Translations under genes and position numbers: made by a program | The notes under the pieces: model-generated | Databases searched by the model: none | Told to the model about the DNA's origin: nothing | What the model saw: the letters and a program-made list of their open reading frames with translations, nothing else | In this document: positions 15,664 to 24,895 of the stretch, one piece after another | Position numbering within the stretch: the first letter of the stretch is position 1 | Layout: every line of letters begins with the position of its first letter | Assembly: GCF_913777145.1 (NCBI RefSeq) | Contig: NZ_CAJYPS010000023.1 | Coordinates: 248,001 to 312,000, forward strand | DNA: 64,000 nt | Origin: an uncultured Roseateles sp. | Lineage (GTDB): Bacteria; Pseudomonadota; Gammaproteobacteria; Burkholderiales; Burkholderiaceae_C | Reading direction: 5' to 3'

Positions 15664-16464
15664 ATGGTCACACGACAACCGCCCCGCCAGGTCCCGCCGC
15701 CCGACCGGCGCCAGACCGAGCGCCGCACCAGCTACGCCCGCTTCATCCCCGGCGAGGAGGTGCAGGAGGCGCGTGCCTGGCAGCTCGACAACCTGGGCGG
15801 CGAGTCCGCGTTCTCGCCCTTCGCCCCCCCGCCGCCACCGCCGCCCCCGGCCGAGCCGCCCCCGCCGCCCGAGCCCAGTGTGGACGAGTTGCTGCACAGC
15901 GCCCGCCAGGCCGGCTATCACGATGGCTACCGTGACGGCATGGCCGCGCTGGACGCGTTCAAGCACAGCTTCGCGCAGCAGCTCAGTGCGCAGATCGGCA
16001 CGCTGGTGAGCGGCTTCGACACCGAGCTGCGAGCACTGGAGGACCAGATGGCCGCGTCGCTGGCCCGCATCGCGGTAGAGCTGGCGCGTCAGGTGGTGCG
16101 CAGCGAGATCGAACAGCGGCCCGAGCACATCGCGCGGGTCGCCCATGACGCGGTCGAGGCGCTGCAGATGTCGGCCCGCCATGTGCGCGTGCGCGTGCAC
16201 CCCGACGACCTGCCGCTGGTGCAGCAGGGCGCCGGCAGCGAGCTGCAGGCCCGCCAGGCCCAGCTGCTGCCCGACCCCGAACTGCCGCGCGGCGGCGTGA
16301 AGGTGGATGCCGACATCGCCAGTGTGGACGCCACGCTGGCCACCCGCTGGCAGCAGGCCACGGCCGCGATCGGCCAGCCCTCCATCTGGGAAGACCGCCG
16401 CAGCGCCGCCACGCCGGCTGCACCCCCGGCCGGCTCGCCGGTGCGCGACGAAGACATGCGATGA
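15664..16464 (+). CDS. fliH: Flagellar assembly protein FliH
   Basis: A 266-residue FliH, the regulator and tether of the export ATPase FliI. A striking proline-rich stretch occupies residues about 56-76. It is followed by the [13 protein letters not shown] glycine-repeat helix (AxxxG-type pattern) and the C-terminal FliH/YscL domain with [22 protein letters not shown]. Its last 4 bp overlap the fliI start, so translation is probably coupled. Confidence 0.9.
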   Translation: MVTRQPPRQVPPPDRRQTERRTSYARFIPGEEVQEARAWQLDNLGGESAFSPFAPPPPPPPPAEPPPPPEPSVDELLHSARQAGYHDGYRDGMAALDAFKHSFAQQLSAQIGTLVSGFDTELRALEDQMAASLARIAVELARQVVRSEIEQRPEHIARVAHDAVEALQMSARHVRVRVHPDDLPLVQQGAGSELQARQAQLLPDPELPRGGVKVDADIASVDATLATRWQQATAAIGQPSIWEDRRSAATPAAPPAGSPVRDEDMR

Positions 16465-17885
16465 GTGCGCGACAGGACCGCTGGCAGCGCTACCTCGCCG
16501 ACCTGGAGGCGCTGGCGGCCGCACCGCAGCCGCTGGAGGCCCAGGGCAAGCTGGTGCGCGTGGCCGGCCTGGTGCTGGAGGCCACTGGCATCCGCGTGCC
16601 GCTGGGCTCGGTGTGCCGCATCCGGATGCCCAGCACCGACAGCTCGCCGCGGCGCGGCCAGGCGCCGGTGAATGCCGAGGTGGTGGGCTTCTCGGGCGAC
16701 CGCGCCTTCCTGATGCCCACCGACGAGGTGCAGGGCCTGTCCAGCGGTGCCACCGTCGTGCCGCGCCACCTGCCGCCGCTGGCGCCGCAGCTGGGTCAGC
16801 CGCTGCACCCCTGGCGCCGCGGCGAGGACCGCGGCCTGCACCTGCCCATGGGTGACGGCCTGCTGGGCCGCGTGGTCGACCCGCACGGCCACCCGCTGGA
16901 CCGCGGTGGCCCGCTGGGCGCGGTGCACAACGAACCCATGGTGCGCCGCCCCATCAACGCGATGGACCGAGACCCGGTGCGCCTGCCGCTGGACACCGGC
17001 GTGCGCGCGATCAACGCGCTGCTGACCGTGGGCCGCGGCCAGCGCCTGGGCCTGTTCGCCGGTACAGGCGTCGGCAAGTCGGTGTTGCTGGGAATGATGG
17101 CGCGCTACACCCAGGCCGACGTCATCGTCGTGGGCCTGATCGGCGAACGCGGCCGCGAGGTGAAGGAGTTCATCGAGGACATCCTCGGCGAGCAGGGCCT
17201 CCAGCGCAGCGTGGTGGTGGCAGCACCCGCCGATGCGCCGCCGCTGATGCGCATGCAGGGCGCACACTACGCCACCGCCATCGCCGAGCATTTCCGCGAT
17301 CAGGGTCGCCACGTGCTGCTGCTGATGGACTCGCTGACCCGCTACGCGATGGCCCAGCGCGAGATCGCGCTCGCCATCGGCGAGCCGCCGGCCACCAAGG
17401 GCTACCCGCCCAGCTGCTTCGCCAAGCTGCCCCAGTTGGTGGAGCGCAGCGGCAACGGCCTGCCCGGCGAGGGCTCCATCACCGCCTTCTACACGGTGCT
17501 GACCGAGGGCGACGACCCGCAGGACCCAATCGCCGACGCGGCGCGCGGCATCCTGGACGGCCACATCGTGCTGAGCCGCGAGCTGGCCGAGGCCGGCCAC
17601 TACCCGGCCATAGACATCGAGCGCTCCATCTCCCGGGTGATGACCAGTGTTGCACCCCAAAACCAGGTCGATTCCGCGCGTCGATTCCGCCAACTTCTGG
17701 CGAAATACAACAAGGGCCGCGACCTGATCCAGCTGGGGGCCTACACCCCTGGTGCCGACCCCGAACTGGATCTGGCCGTGCGCCTGCATCCCGACATGGT
17801 GCGTATGCTGCAGCAGGACATGCACAGTCCGGCACTTCTTCACGCCAGCGTCCGGCAGTTGCAGGCCGTGGTCCAGGACGCCTGA
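16461..17885 (+). CDS. fliI: Flagellum-specific export ATPase FliI
   Basis: A 474-residue FliI. Walker A is [15 protein letters not shown] (about residues 196-210) and Walker B is [17 protein letters not shown]. The type III ATPase hallmarks [13 protein letters not shown] and [12 protein letters not shown] are present. It powers unfolding and entry of flagellar substrates at the export gate. It overlaps fliH by 4 bp and is followed by fliJ after a 71-bp gap. The N-terminal ~25 residues are somewhat longer than in enterics. Confidence 0.97.
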   Translation: MSARQDRWQRYLADLEALAAAPQPLEAQGKLVRVAGLVLEATGIRVPLGSVCRIRMPSTDSSPRRGQAPVNAEVVGFSGDRAFLMPTDEVQGLSSGATVVPRHLPPLAPQLGQPLHPWRRGEDRGLHLPMGDGLLGRVVDPHGHPLDRGGPLGAVHNEPMVRRPINAMDRDPVRLPLDTGVRAINALLTVGRGQRLGLFAGTGVGKSVLLGMMARYTQADVIVVGLIGERGREVKEFIEDILGEQGLQRSVVVAAPADAPPLMRMQGAHYATAIAEHFRDQGRHVLLLMDSLTRYAMAQREIALAIGEPPATKGYPPSCFAKLPQLVERSGNGLPGEGSITAFYTVLTEGDDPQDPIADAARGILDGHIVLSRELAEAGHYPAIDIERSISRVMTSVAPQNQVDSARRFRQLLAKYNKGRDLIQLGAYTPGADPELDLAVRLHPDMVRMLQQDMHSPALLHASVRQLQAVVQDA

Positions 17886-17956
17886 ACCCTGGGGGGCGGG
17901 CGGCCGATATCGACTGATGTGAGCGGCACCGCCGCCCACCGAGCCGGAGTTTGTGA

Positions 17957-18418
17957 ATGACTGCACCCGCCGACGCCCTGCACCTGCTGCTGGAGCGAGC
18001 CCAGGAGGTTCGCGACACTGCCGCGCGGGCCCTGCATGCCGCGAATGCGCAGGCCACGGCGGCGCGTGCCCAGCATGGCGAGCTGGATGGCTACCGCGGC
18101 GACTACCAGCGCCGCTGGCTGGAGCAGTTCAGCCAGCCCACCGCCATCGGTCTGGTGGGCTGCTACCAGAGCTTCGGCCAGCGACTGGACCAGGCGGTCA
18201 GCACCCAGAGCCAGGCCGCGGCCTTCGCCGACCAGCGCGAACGCCATGCCCGCGAACAGCTGCGCCAGGCCGAGATGCGCGTGGCCGCGCTGCGCCAGCT
18301 GATCGCGCGCCGTGAGGCCGAGGCCCAGCAGGCCGCCCAGCGCCGAGAGCAGCGCGCCACCGACGAATACGCGGCCCGCGCCCACCTGCGCCGTACCAGC
18401 ACCCATCACCCGGTCTGA
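17957..18418 (+). CDS. fliJ: Flagellar export protein FliJ
   Basis: A 153-residue, almost wholly alpha-helical coiled-coil protein, rich in Ala, Gln and Arg, in the standard fliJ position after fliI. FliJ binds the FliI ring and helps carry chaperones to the export gate. GGAG at 17945-17948 supports the ATG at 17957. Sequence conservation in FliJ is low, so the name rests on position, size and helical pattern. fliK starts 3 bp after its stop. Confidence 0.88.
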   Translation: MTAPADALHLLLERAQEVRDTAARALHAANAQATAARAQHGELDGYRGDYQRRWLEQFSQPTAIGLVGCYQSFGQRLDQAVSTQSQAAAFADQRERHAREQLRQAEMRVAALRQLIARREAEAQQAAQRREQRATDEYAARAHLRRTSTHHPV

Positions 18419-18421
18419 GCC

Positions 18422-19732
18422 ATGTTTCCTGCCGCCCCCCTGACGCCCCAGCCCGCCCTCCTGCCGGTCGGCGGTCTGTCCGGCCAGCCCACGCCGCTGC
18501 CGCGCAATGACGATGTCGCCAGCTTCGCCAAGCTGCTGAACGCCAGCGCGCCGCCGGCCCAGCCGGCCCCGGCACCCGCACCGGCCGCGGCCCCCGCGCC
18601 GGTCGCGGCCAAGCCGCCGGCGCCCGGCGACGAGTCCGCACCGCGCCCCGAAACCCGCAATGCCGCCAACACGCCGCGCAAGGCGGACGACGGCGCGCCC
18701 AAGGGCCAGGACGGCAAGACCACCGGCAAGGGCGGCACCGACGGTCGCGACGATGCGACCACCGCCAGCGCCGAGACCCAGGCGGTCGAGGCCGAACACA
18801 GGGACGAGGCGGCCCGGGACGACACGCAGGACAGCGTGGACGAGTTCACCAGCCTGCTGGGCCTGAGCCAGCAGGCGCTGGCCCGCCCCGACCCAGCCAC
18901 CGCGCACGGCGCCGCCGCCCATGCCCGCGCCAACGGCGAGACCGCCGCGGACCCGGCCCAGGACACCGACACCGGCCGTGACGGCAACACCCGCGCCGAG
19001 GCCGCCAGTCGTGGCGGCCGCCTGCTGGCCGACAGCGCCGCCGGCCGTGTCGCCCAGCGCAGCAGCGACGCGGCCGATGCGGCCCGCGACGCCCGCCAGA
19101 CCCGCACCGACGCCAGCCAGCAACTGCTGACGGAGGCCAGCCGCGACGCCACGCCGCTGGCCGCCCAGGCCCGTCTGGCGGCCACCGGTGCGGCCAGCCC
19201 CGTGGCCGGCGGCTCGCCGGAGGCCAGCTTTGCGGCCCAGCTGGGCAAGGCCACGGCCGGCGTCGCCGCTGCCGACGCCCCCAGCACCAGCGCCAAGCTG
19301 CAGGCGCCGCTGCACAGTGCCGCGTTTGCGAGCGAGCTGGGCACGCGTGTCAGCCTGCTGGCCGTGAACGGCACGCAGCAGGCCGAGCTGCAGCTCAATC
19401 CGGCCGAGATGGGGCCGGTGACGGTGCAGATCGTGGTCGACGGCACGCAGGCCCAGGTGTCCTTCCATGCGGCCCAGGCCGAGACCCGGCAGGCGCTGGA
19501 GCGCAGCCTGCCTGACCTGGCCGCGGCGCTGCAGGGCAGTGGCCTGACGCTGTCCGGCGGCGGCGTGTTCCAGCAGCAGGCCGGCGGCCAGGGCGCGGCG
19601 GCCGAGCGCGATGGCCGCGGCACCGAATCCGGCGGCCATGCGCGCAGCCAGGACGCCACCGGCACGGAGCCGCTCACGGTGAGCACGCCCGCCACGGCCC
19701 GGCGCACCGGCCTGCTCGACACCTTTGCCTAG
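18422..19732 (+). CDS. fliK: Flagellar hook-length control protein FliK
   Basis: A 436-residue FliK. The N-terminal ~280 residues are low complexity (Ala, Pro, Thr, Asp), as expected for the secreted ruler part. The conserved C-terminal Flg_hook domain is at about residues 300-395, with AELQLNPAEMGPVTVQIVVD and the AQVSFHAAQAETRQALERSL helix. FliK measures hook length and switches export specificity through FlhB. It follows fliJ by 3 bp and is followed by 124 bp before fliL. Confidence 0.93.
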   Translation: MFPAAPLTPQPALLPVGGLSGQPTPLPRNDDVASFAKLLNASAPPAQPAPAPAPAAAPAPVAAKPPAPGDESAPRPETRNAANTPRKADDGAPKGQDGKTTGKGGTDGRDDATTASAETQAVEAEHRDEAARDDTQDSVDEFTSLLGLSQQALARPDPATAHGAAAHARANGETAADPAQDTDTGRDGNTRAEAASRGGRLLADSAAGRVAQRSSDAADAARDARQTRTDASQQLLTEASRDATPLAAQARLAATGAASPVAGGSPEASFAAQLGKATAGVAAADAPSTSAKLQAPLHSAAFASELGTRVSLLAVNGTQQAELQLNPAEMGPVTVQIVVDGTQAQVSFHAAQAETRQALERSLPDLAAALQGSGLTLSGGGVFQQQAGGQGAAAERDGRGTESGGHARSQDATGTEPLTVSTPATARRTGLLDTFA

Positions 19733-19856
19733 GGCTGAAGCGCAAATAGCGGGCCGGGGCGTGGCCAAATCAACGCTTGGGCCCCGGGCAGCGCGTCAAT
19801 AATTAACTTCAGATGCGCCCGCTGCGCCCAGCGGCGCGCGGACTCAAGGAGTTTTC

Positions 19857-20435
19857 ATGGCGACTGCGCCGGCTGCCGAAGCCGCCCCCAAGGGCGGTGG
19901 CAACAAGAAGCTGATCATCATCCTGGCCTTTGTGCTGCTGCTCGTGCTGGGCGGCGGCGCGGGCCTGCTGCTGATCCTGAAGAAGAAGCCGGCGGAGGAT
20001 GGCGAGGACGGCGGCGAGCAGGTCGAAGCGCCCGCGCCCAAGAAGGCCCACGCCAAGAGCGACCACCCGCCCACTTTCGTGCCGCTGGACCCGTTCACGG
20101 TCAACCTGGCGGACCGCGACGCCGACCGCTTCGCCCAGGTGGGCGTGACGCTGGAGGTCGAGGACCCCAAGTTCGCCGACCAGATCAAGGCCTATATGCC
20201 GGCGGTGCGCGGCAACATCCTGATGGTGCTGTCGCGCAAGACCGCGGCCGACCTGCTGACCCAGGAAGGCAAGGAAAAGCTGGCCCGCGAGATCAACCGC
20301 GAGGCGGTGCGCCCCATGGGCATAGAGCTGGACGACGAGGACGACGAGGACGCGCCCAAGAAGAAAAAGCGCCGCCGTGCGCGCGTCGAGAGCCCCATCA
20401 CCGGCGTGCATTTCTCCAACTTCATCGTGCAGTGA
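19857..20435 (+). CDS. fliL: Flagellar basal body-associated protein FliL
   Basis: A 192-residue FliL with a short basic N-terminus, one transmembrane helix (about residues 21-42, LIIILAFVLLLVLGGGAG), a charged linker and the periplasmic FliL domain (FVPLDPFTVNLADRD, typical of the family). A run of acidic residues and then lysines (DDEDDEDAPKKKKRRRAR, about 160-177) is an unusual charged insert before the conserved C-terminus VHFSNFIVQ. FliL supports stator function. AAGGAG lies just before the ATG. Confidence 0.95.
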   Translation: MATAPAAEAAPKGGGNKKLIIILAFVLLLVLGGGAGLLLILKKKPAEDGEDGGEQVEAPAPKKAHAKSDHPPTFVPLDPFTVNLADRDADRFAQVGVTLEVEDPKFADQIKAYMPAVRGNILMVLSRKTAADLLTQEGKEKLAREINREAVRPMGIELDDEDDEDAPKKKKRRRARVESPITGVHFSNFIVQ

Positions 20436-20511
20436 TGACACAGCCACGGTTCCACCCCGCGCCTGACGGCCTTGCCGCCGTCCAGCGCCTGGCCGTGCAC
20501 GGAGGGCCGCG

Positions 20512-21516
20512 ATGAATCAGCAGATCCTGTCGCAAGACGAAGTCGATGCGCTGCTGCAGGGCATCACCGGCGAGAGCCAGAAGCTCGAGCAGGAGGAGGA
20601 GCAGGTCGGCGGCATACGCGAGTACAACCTCGCGAGCCAGGAACGCATCGTCCGTGGGCGCATGCCCACGATGGAGATCATCAACGAACGCTTCGCGCGC
20701 AACATCCGCGTGGGGCTGTTCAACTTCATCCGCAAGAGCCCCGAGGTCGCGATCGGCGGCATCAAGGTGCAGAAGTACTCGGCCTTCCTGCGTGAGATCG
20801 TGGTGCCGACCAACTTCAACATCGTGTCGGTGAAGCCGCTGCGCGGCAGCGGGCTCATCATCTGCGACCCGACGCTGGTGTTCGCGGTCATCGACTCGCT
20901 GTTCGGCGGCATCGGCAAGTTCCACGCGCGCATCGAGGGCCGCGACTTTTCGCCCACCGAGCAGCGTGTGATCCTGCGCCTGGTGGAGGTGATCACCGCC
21001 GAGTACCACAAGGCCTGGAAGGGCATCTATCCGCTGGAGCTGGAGTACCAGCGCTCGGAGATGCAGCCGCAGTTCGCCAATATCGCCACGCCCAGCGAGA
21101 TCGTGGTGTCCACCTCGTTCACGCTGGAAATCGGCGAGACCAGCGGCACGGTGTACTTCTGCATCCCGTACTCCACGCTGGAGCCTATACGCGATGTGCT
21201 GTATTCCACCACCCAGGGCGACTCGGCCGAGCCGGACCGCCGCTGGATCAACCTGCTGAAGACGCAGATCCAGTCCGCCGAGGTGGAACTGGTGGCCGAG
21301 CTGGCCACCGCGCCGGCGACCGTGGAGCAGCTGCTGGCCTTCAAGCCGGGCGACTTCATCGAGCTGGACCTGGACCCGGTCATCAAGGCCAAGGTGGACG
21401 GCGTGCCGGTGTTCGACTGCAACTACGGCACCTCCAACGGCAAGTACGCGCTGAAGATAGACAAGATGCTGACCGGTCCTCAAGAGGGCTGGCTGGGAGC
21501 ACGCCATGAGTCCTGA
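20512..21516 (+). CDS. fliM: Flagellar motor switch protein FliM
   Basis: A 334-residue FliM. The N-terminal CheY-binding segment is present (ILSQDEVDALLQGITGE, residues 4-20), followed by the CheC-like middle domain and the C-terminal SpoA domain (VELVAELATAPATVEQLLAF, FKPGDFIELD). It forms the switch with FliG and FliN and receives CheY-P. Its end overlaps fliN by 11 bp. Confidence 0.97.
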   Translation: MNQQILSQDEVDALLQGITGESQKLEQEEEQVGGIREYNLASQERIVRGRMPTMEIINERFARNIRVGLFNFIRKSPEVAIGGIKVQKYSAFLREIVVPTNFNIVSVKPLRGSGLIICDPTLVFAVIDSLFGGIGKFHARIEGRDFSPTEQRVILRLVEVITAEYHKAWKGIYPLELEYQRSEMQPQFANIATPSEIVVSTSFTLEIGETSGTVYFCIPYSTLEPIRDVLYSTTQGDSAEPDRRWINLLKTQIQSAEVELVAELATAPATVEQLLAFKPGDFIELDLDPVIKAKVDGVPVFDCNYGTSNGKYALKIDKMLTGPQEGWLGARHES

Positions 21517-21949
21517 TACCCCGAGCGACGACGACCAAGACGCAATGGCCGCCGAATGGGCGGCTGCGCTGGCGGAAGCCGCACCGCAGCCGGCCAACGA
21601 CGTGGCCAACGAGGTGGCGCCGGAGCAGGTGTCCACGCCCAGCTTCCAGAACTTCTCGCCCACCAACACCGCTGGCGTGCAGGGCGACATCAACATGATC
21701 CTGGACATCCCGGTCCAGCTGACGGTTGAGCTGGGCCGCACCCGCATCCCGATCAAGAACATCCTGCAGCTGGCCCAGGGTTCGGTGGTGGAACTGGACG
21801 CACTGGCCGGCGAGCCCATGGACGTGCTGGTCAACGGCTACCTGATCGCCCAGGGCGAGGTGGTGGTGGTGAACGACAAGTTCGGCATACGCCTGACCGA
21901 CATCGTGACCCCCTCCGAGCGCATGCGCCGCCTGTCGCGCGCCGCCTGA
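21506..21949 (+). CDS. fliN: Flagellar motor switch protein FliN
   Basis: A 147-residue FliN. After an acidic N-terminal extension of about 50 residues comes the SpoA core: NMILDIPVQLTVELGRTRIP, ILQLAQGSVVELDALAGEP, VLVNGYLIAQGEVVVVNDKF, and the ending RLTDIVTPSERMRRL. It forms the lower switch ring and binds FliH for cargo delivery. It overlaps fliM by 11 bp. Confidence 0.97.
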   Translation: MSPDTPSDDDQDAMAAEWAAALAEAAPQPANDVANEVAPEQVSTPSFQNFSPTNTAGVQGDINMILDIPVQLTVELGRTRIPIKNILQLAQGSVVELDALAGEPMDVLVNGYLIAQGEVVVVNDKFGIRLTDIVTPSERMRRLSRAA

Positions 21950-22043
21950 ACCCGGCCCCGGGCTCAAAAACCGCAAGAAAACCGGGGCGCGCCACCCAGT
22001 TGCACGGACCGAAGGCCCGCGGCGGCACGCACAATGCCGTCGC

Positions 22044-22379
22044 ATGAACGCCTCCGGTCTGCTGCCCTTCCTGTGGTTTCTTGCCATCGTCGCGATGATT
22101 CCGGTCGCGCTGTGGTTGCTCAAGCGCACGCCCTATGGCCGCGCGATGAGTGGCACCTCGCCCGGCCTGCTGCGCGTGGTGGCCCAACTACCCACCGGCG
22201 CGAACCAGCGCGTGCTGATCGTGGAAGTGGGCAGCGGCGACGCCCGCCAGTGGCTGGTGCTGGGCGTGACGCCCCAGCAGATCACCACGCTGCACACGCT
22301 GGCCCCGCAGGCCGAACCGCCCTCGCCCGCCAGCTTTGCCAAGCTGCTAGGCCAGAAGCTGGAGCGCAGCGATGCGTGA
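22044..22379 (+). CDS. fliO: Flagellar export protein FliO
   Basis: A 111-residue FliO, between fliN and fliP as usual. One N-terminal transmembrane helix (about residues 5-25, LPFLWFLAIVAMIPVALWLL) precedes a small cytoplasmic domain with the family pattern (LRVVAQLPTGANQRVLIVEV, WLVLGVTPQQITTLHTL). FliO helps assemble the FliP ring. It overlaps the fliP start by 8 bp. Confidence 0.9.
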   Translation: MNASGLLPFLWFLAIVAMIPVALWLLKRTPYGRAMSGTSPGLLRVVAQLPTGANQRVLIVEVGSGDARQWLVLGVTPQQITTLHTLAPQAEPPSPASFAKLLGQKLERSDA

Positions 22380-23247
22380 GTGGGGACCCCTCGTCTGGTC
22401 GCGCCGCGCTGGACGCGGACGCGCCCAGCCGGTCCCCCGAGGGGACGGCGATGCATGCGGTATGGAACCGCATGCACATCGCCCGCGGGCCGGCCTGGCG
22501 CGGTCCGGCGCTCGGCCCGCGTTGGCGCTCGCGCTGATGGTTGCCGCCGGCGGTGCGCTGGCGCAAAACACACCGCCCGCCACGCTGCCGCTGCTGATAG
22601 GCCAGGGCTCGGGCGCCAGCTACTCGGTGCCCATCCAGACGCTGCTGTTCTTCACCGCCCTGGGCTTTCTGCCCGCGGTACTGCTGATGATGACGGCGTT
22701 CACGCGCATCGCCATCGTGCTGAGCCTGATGCGCCAGGCGCTGGGCACGCAGGCCGCGCCGCCCAACCAGGTCATCATCGGCCTGTCCCTGTTCCTGACC
22801 TTCTTCGTGATGAGTCCGACGCTGGACAAGGTCTACGCCGACGCCTGGGCCCCCTACAGCGCCGGCCAGATCCAGTTCGACGAGGCCTTGAAGCGCGCCG
22901 AGGTGCCGATGCGCGGCTTCATGCTCAAGCAGACCCGCCAGGCCGACGTGATGCTGTTCTCGCGCCTGGCCAAGCTGGACGCCAGCGTGAAGCCCGAGGA
23001 CGTGCCCTTCAAGGTGCTGGTACCCGCCTTCGTGACCAGCGAGCTGAAAAGCGCCTTCCAGATCGCCTTCCTGATCTTCATCCCCTTCCTGGTCATCGAC
23101 ATGATCGTGGCCAGCGTGCTGATGAGCCTGGGCATGATGATGCTGTCGCCGGTGCTGGTGGCGCTGCCCTTCAAGCTGATGCTGTTCGTGCTGGCCGACG
23201 GCTGGAACCTGCTGCTCGGCTCGCTCGCCGCCTCCTTCGCGACCTGA
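22372..23247 (+). CDS. fliP: Flagellar export gate protein FliP
   Basis: A FliP of up to 291 residues forming the core of the export gate. Conserved family segments are clear: ALGFLPAVLLMMTAFTRIAI, a VIIGLSLFLTFFVMSPTLDK stretch, VLVPAFVTSELKSAFQIAF and MMMLSPVLVALPFKLMLFVL. The ATG at 22372, with GGAG eight bases upstream, gives an N-terminal extension of about 45 mostly Arg/Gly residues before a signal-peptide-like segment (ALALALMVAAGGALAQ). An internal ATG at 22459 would shorten this. The extension is unusual for FliP and the start is uncertain; the rest is firm. Confidence 0.93.
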   Translation: MREWGPLVWSRRAGRGRAQPVPRGDGDACGMEPHAHRPRAGLARSGARPALALALMVAAGGALAQNTPPATLPLLIGQGSGASYSVPIQTLLFFTALGFLPAVLLMMTAFTRIAIVLSLMRQALGTQAAPPNQVIIGLSLFLTFFVMSPTLDKVYADAWAPYSAGQIQFDEALKRAEVPMRGFMLKQTRQADVMLFSRLAKLDASVKPEDVPFKVLVPAFVTSELKSAFQIAFLIFIPFLVIDMIVASVLMSLGMMMLSPVLVALPFKLMLFVLADGWNLLLGSLAASFAT

Positions 23248-23260
23248 CCCCCTGGACACC

Positions 23261-23530
23261 ATGGACGCCCAACAAGTCTTCACCTTCGGCCAGCAGGGTC
23301 TCTACATGATGCTGCTGGTCGCCGCCCCCATCCTGATCGTGGTGCTGCTGGTCGGCGTCGTGGTCAGCGTGATCCAGGCGGCCACGCAGATCAACGAGGC
23401 CACGCTGTCCTTCGTGCCCAAGGTCATCGCCGCGGTGCTGACGCTGGCCGCCGTGGGGCCGTGGATGATGACCGAGCTGGTCGAGTACATACAACGCACG
23501 CTGCAGACCATTCCCTCCGTCGTGGGCTGA
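23261..23530 (+). CDS. fliQ: Flagellar export gate protein FliQ
   Basis: An 89-residue FliQ with two transmembrane helices (about residues 15-40 and 50-72). The family motif VVSVIQAATQINEATLSFVPK is present, followed by GPWMMTELVEY. It lies between fliP (13 bp) and fliR (13 bp) in the usual P-Q-R order. Confidence 0.96.
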   Translation: MDAQQVFTFGQQGLYMMLLVAAPILIVVLLVGVVVSVIQAATQINEATLSFVPKVIAAVLTLAAVGPWMMTELVEYIQRTLQTIPSVVG

Positions 23531-23543
23531 TCTGCCATCCTCC

Positions 23544-24308
23544 ATGTTCACGGTCACCGAAGCCCAGCTCCTCGAGTGGCTGAACCCGCTGCTGTGGCCC
23601 TTCATCCGCACGCTGGCGCTGTTCGCCGGCATGCCCACCTTCAGCCAGCGCAATGTGCCGCTGCGGCTGCGCATCGGCCTGTCGCTGTTCATCGCGCTCG
23701 CGGCCCAGCCCTCGCTGCCGCCCATCCCGGCCACGCCGCTGGACGCGCCACCGCTGCTGGTGCTGCTGGTGGCCCAGCAGCTGCTGATTGGCCTGGCCAT
23801 GGGCTTTGCGGTGCGGGTGGTGTTCGCCGCGCTGGAGTTCGCCGGGGAGGTCATAGGCCTGCAGATGGGCCTGAACTTCGCCGGCTTCTTCGACCCCGGC
23901 ACGGGCGCCCAGGGCACGGCCAGTGGCCGCTTCTTCGGCAGCATGGTGGCCTTCCTGTTCATCGCGATCAACGGCCACCTGCTGCTGATCAACGCGCTGG
24001 TGCAGAGCTTTCACGCCTTCCCGGTGGGCGGCGAGCCCTTCGCCTTCCTGCGCGTGGCCCAGCCGCAGCGCTGGGGCGCGGAGATCTTCAGCATCGGCCT
24101 GTGGATCGCGCTGCCGCTGATCACCATGCTGATGTTCGTGAACCTGGTGCTGGGCGTGATCTCGCGGGTCGCGCCCCAGATCGGCGTGTTCTCGGTAGGC
24201 TTTCCGCTGACCGTCAGCATCGGCCTGATCGGCATGGTGGCCACGCTGCCGCTGATGCAGACCCCGTTCACGGTGGCGCTGGAGCGGCTGCTGGCGGTGT
24301 TCAGCTGA
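23544..24308 (+). CDS. fliR: Flagellar export gate protein FliR
   Basis: A 254-residue FliR, a multi-spanning membrane protein that completes the FliPQR gate. Family features include PFIRTLALFAGMPTFSQRNV near the start, a GEVIGLQMGLNFAGFFDP segment and the C-terminal VNLVLGVISRVAPQIGVFSV segment. It is the last gene of the fliF-fliR run; flhB and flhA are not in the window. Confidence 0.96.
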   Translation: MFTVTEAQLLEWLNPLLWPFIRTLALFAGMPTFSQRNVPLRLRIGLSLFIALAAQPSLPPIPATPLDAPPLLVLLVAQQLLIGLAMGFAVRVVFAALEFAGEVIGLQMGLNFAGFFDPGTGAQGTASGRFFGSMVAFLFIAINGHLLLINALVQSFHAFPVGGEPFAFLRVAQPQRWGAEIFSIGLWIALPLITMLMFVNLVLGVISRVAPQIGVFSVGFPLTVSIGLIGMVATLPLMQTPFTVALERLLAVFS

Positions 24309-24340
24309 TCGAGAATCGCGGCGCACCCTTCGGAGCGTCG

Positions 24341-24877
24341 ATGTCCACCTCTCTGCCCCTCTTCCGCTACCACCCCGACCCCTTGGCCACCGGCGCCATC
24401 GAGCCCAGGCGCATCGACTGCGTCTGCTGCGGCCAGACCCGCGACTTCGTCTACGTGCAGCCGGTCTACGGCACCAGCGACCTGGACGAGAAGCTGTGCC
24501 CCTGGTGCATCGCCGACGGCTCGGCGGCGGGCAAGCTGGGCGCGGTGTTCGTGGACGCCGCCCCGCTGGCGACGGCAGGCGTAGCACCCGAGGTGATAGA
24601 CGAGGTGACGCTGCGCACGCCCGGCTACTCCTGCTGGCAGCAGGAGCAGTGGCTGACCCACTGCAACGACGCCTGCGAGTTCCACGGCGACGCCACGGAA
24701 GACGATGTGGAAGATGCCAGCGACACCACCATCGCCGACTGGCGGCAGCGCTACGGCAAGACCGAGAAGCAGTGGGCGGCCCTCACGCGCGACTACGAGC
24801 CGGCGGGCGACAACGCGTTCTACAAGTTCGTCTGTCGCCACTGCAGCGCCGTGCTGCTGGGCTGGGACTGCGCTTGA
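24341..24877 (+). CDS. CbrC family (UPF0167) protein
   Basis: A 178-residue CbrC/UPF0167-family protein. It has the typical opening PLFRYHPDPLATGAIEPRR and several Cys pairs likely to bind metal (CVCCG near residue 28, CPWC near 53, CRHC near 167). E. coli CbrC is linked to colicin E2 tolerance through CreBC, but the biochemical role is unknown. The ATG at 24341 fits the family start. It lies 32 bp after fliR and convergent with the response regulator gene; no link to motility is evident. Confidence 0.85.
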   Translation: MSTSLPLFRYHPDPLATGAIEPRRIDCVCCGQTRDFVYVQPVYGTSDLDEKLCPWCIADGSAAGKLGAVFVDAAPLATAGVAPEVIDEVTLRTPGYSCWQQEQWLTHCNDACEFHGDATEDDVEDASDTTIADWRQRYGKTEKQWAALTRDYEPAGDNAFYKFVCRHCSAVLLGWDCA

Positions 24878-24895
24878 GCGCAGCTGCGCAGGCAC

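Noticed and set aside
15830..15890. CCG/CGC-rich low-complexity tract as a simple repeat or assembly artefact
   Set aside because: It encodes the in-frame proline-rich linker of FliH, and the frame is intact on both sides.
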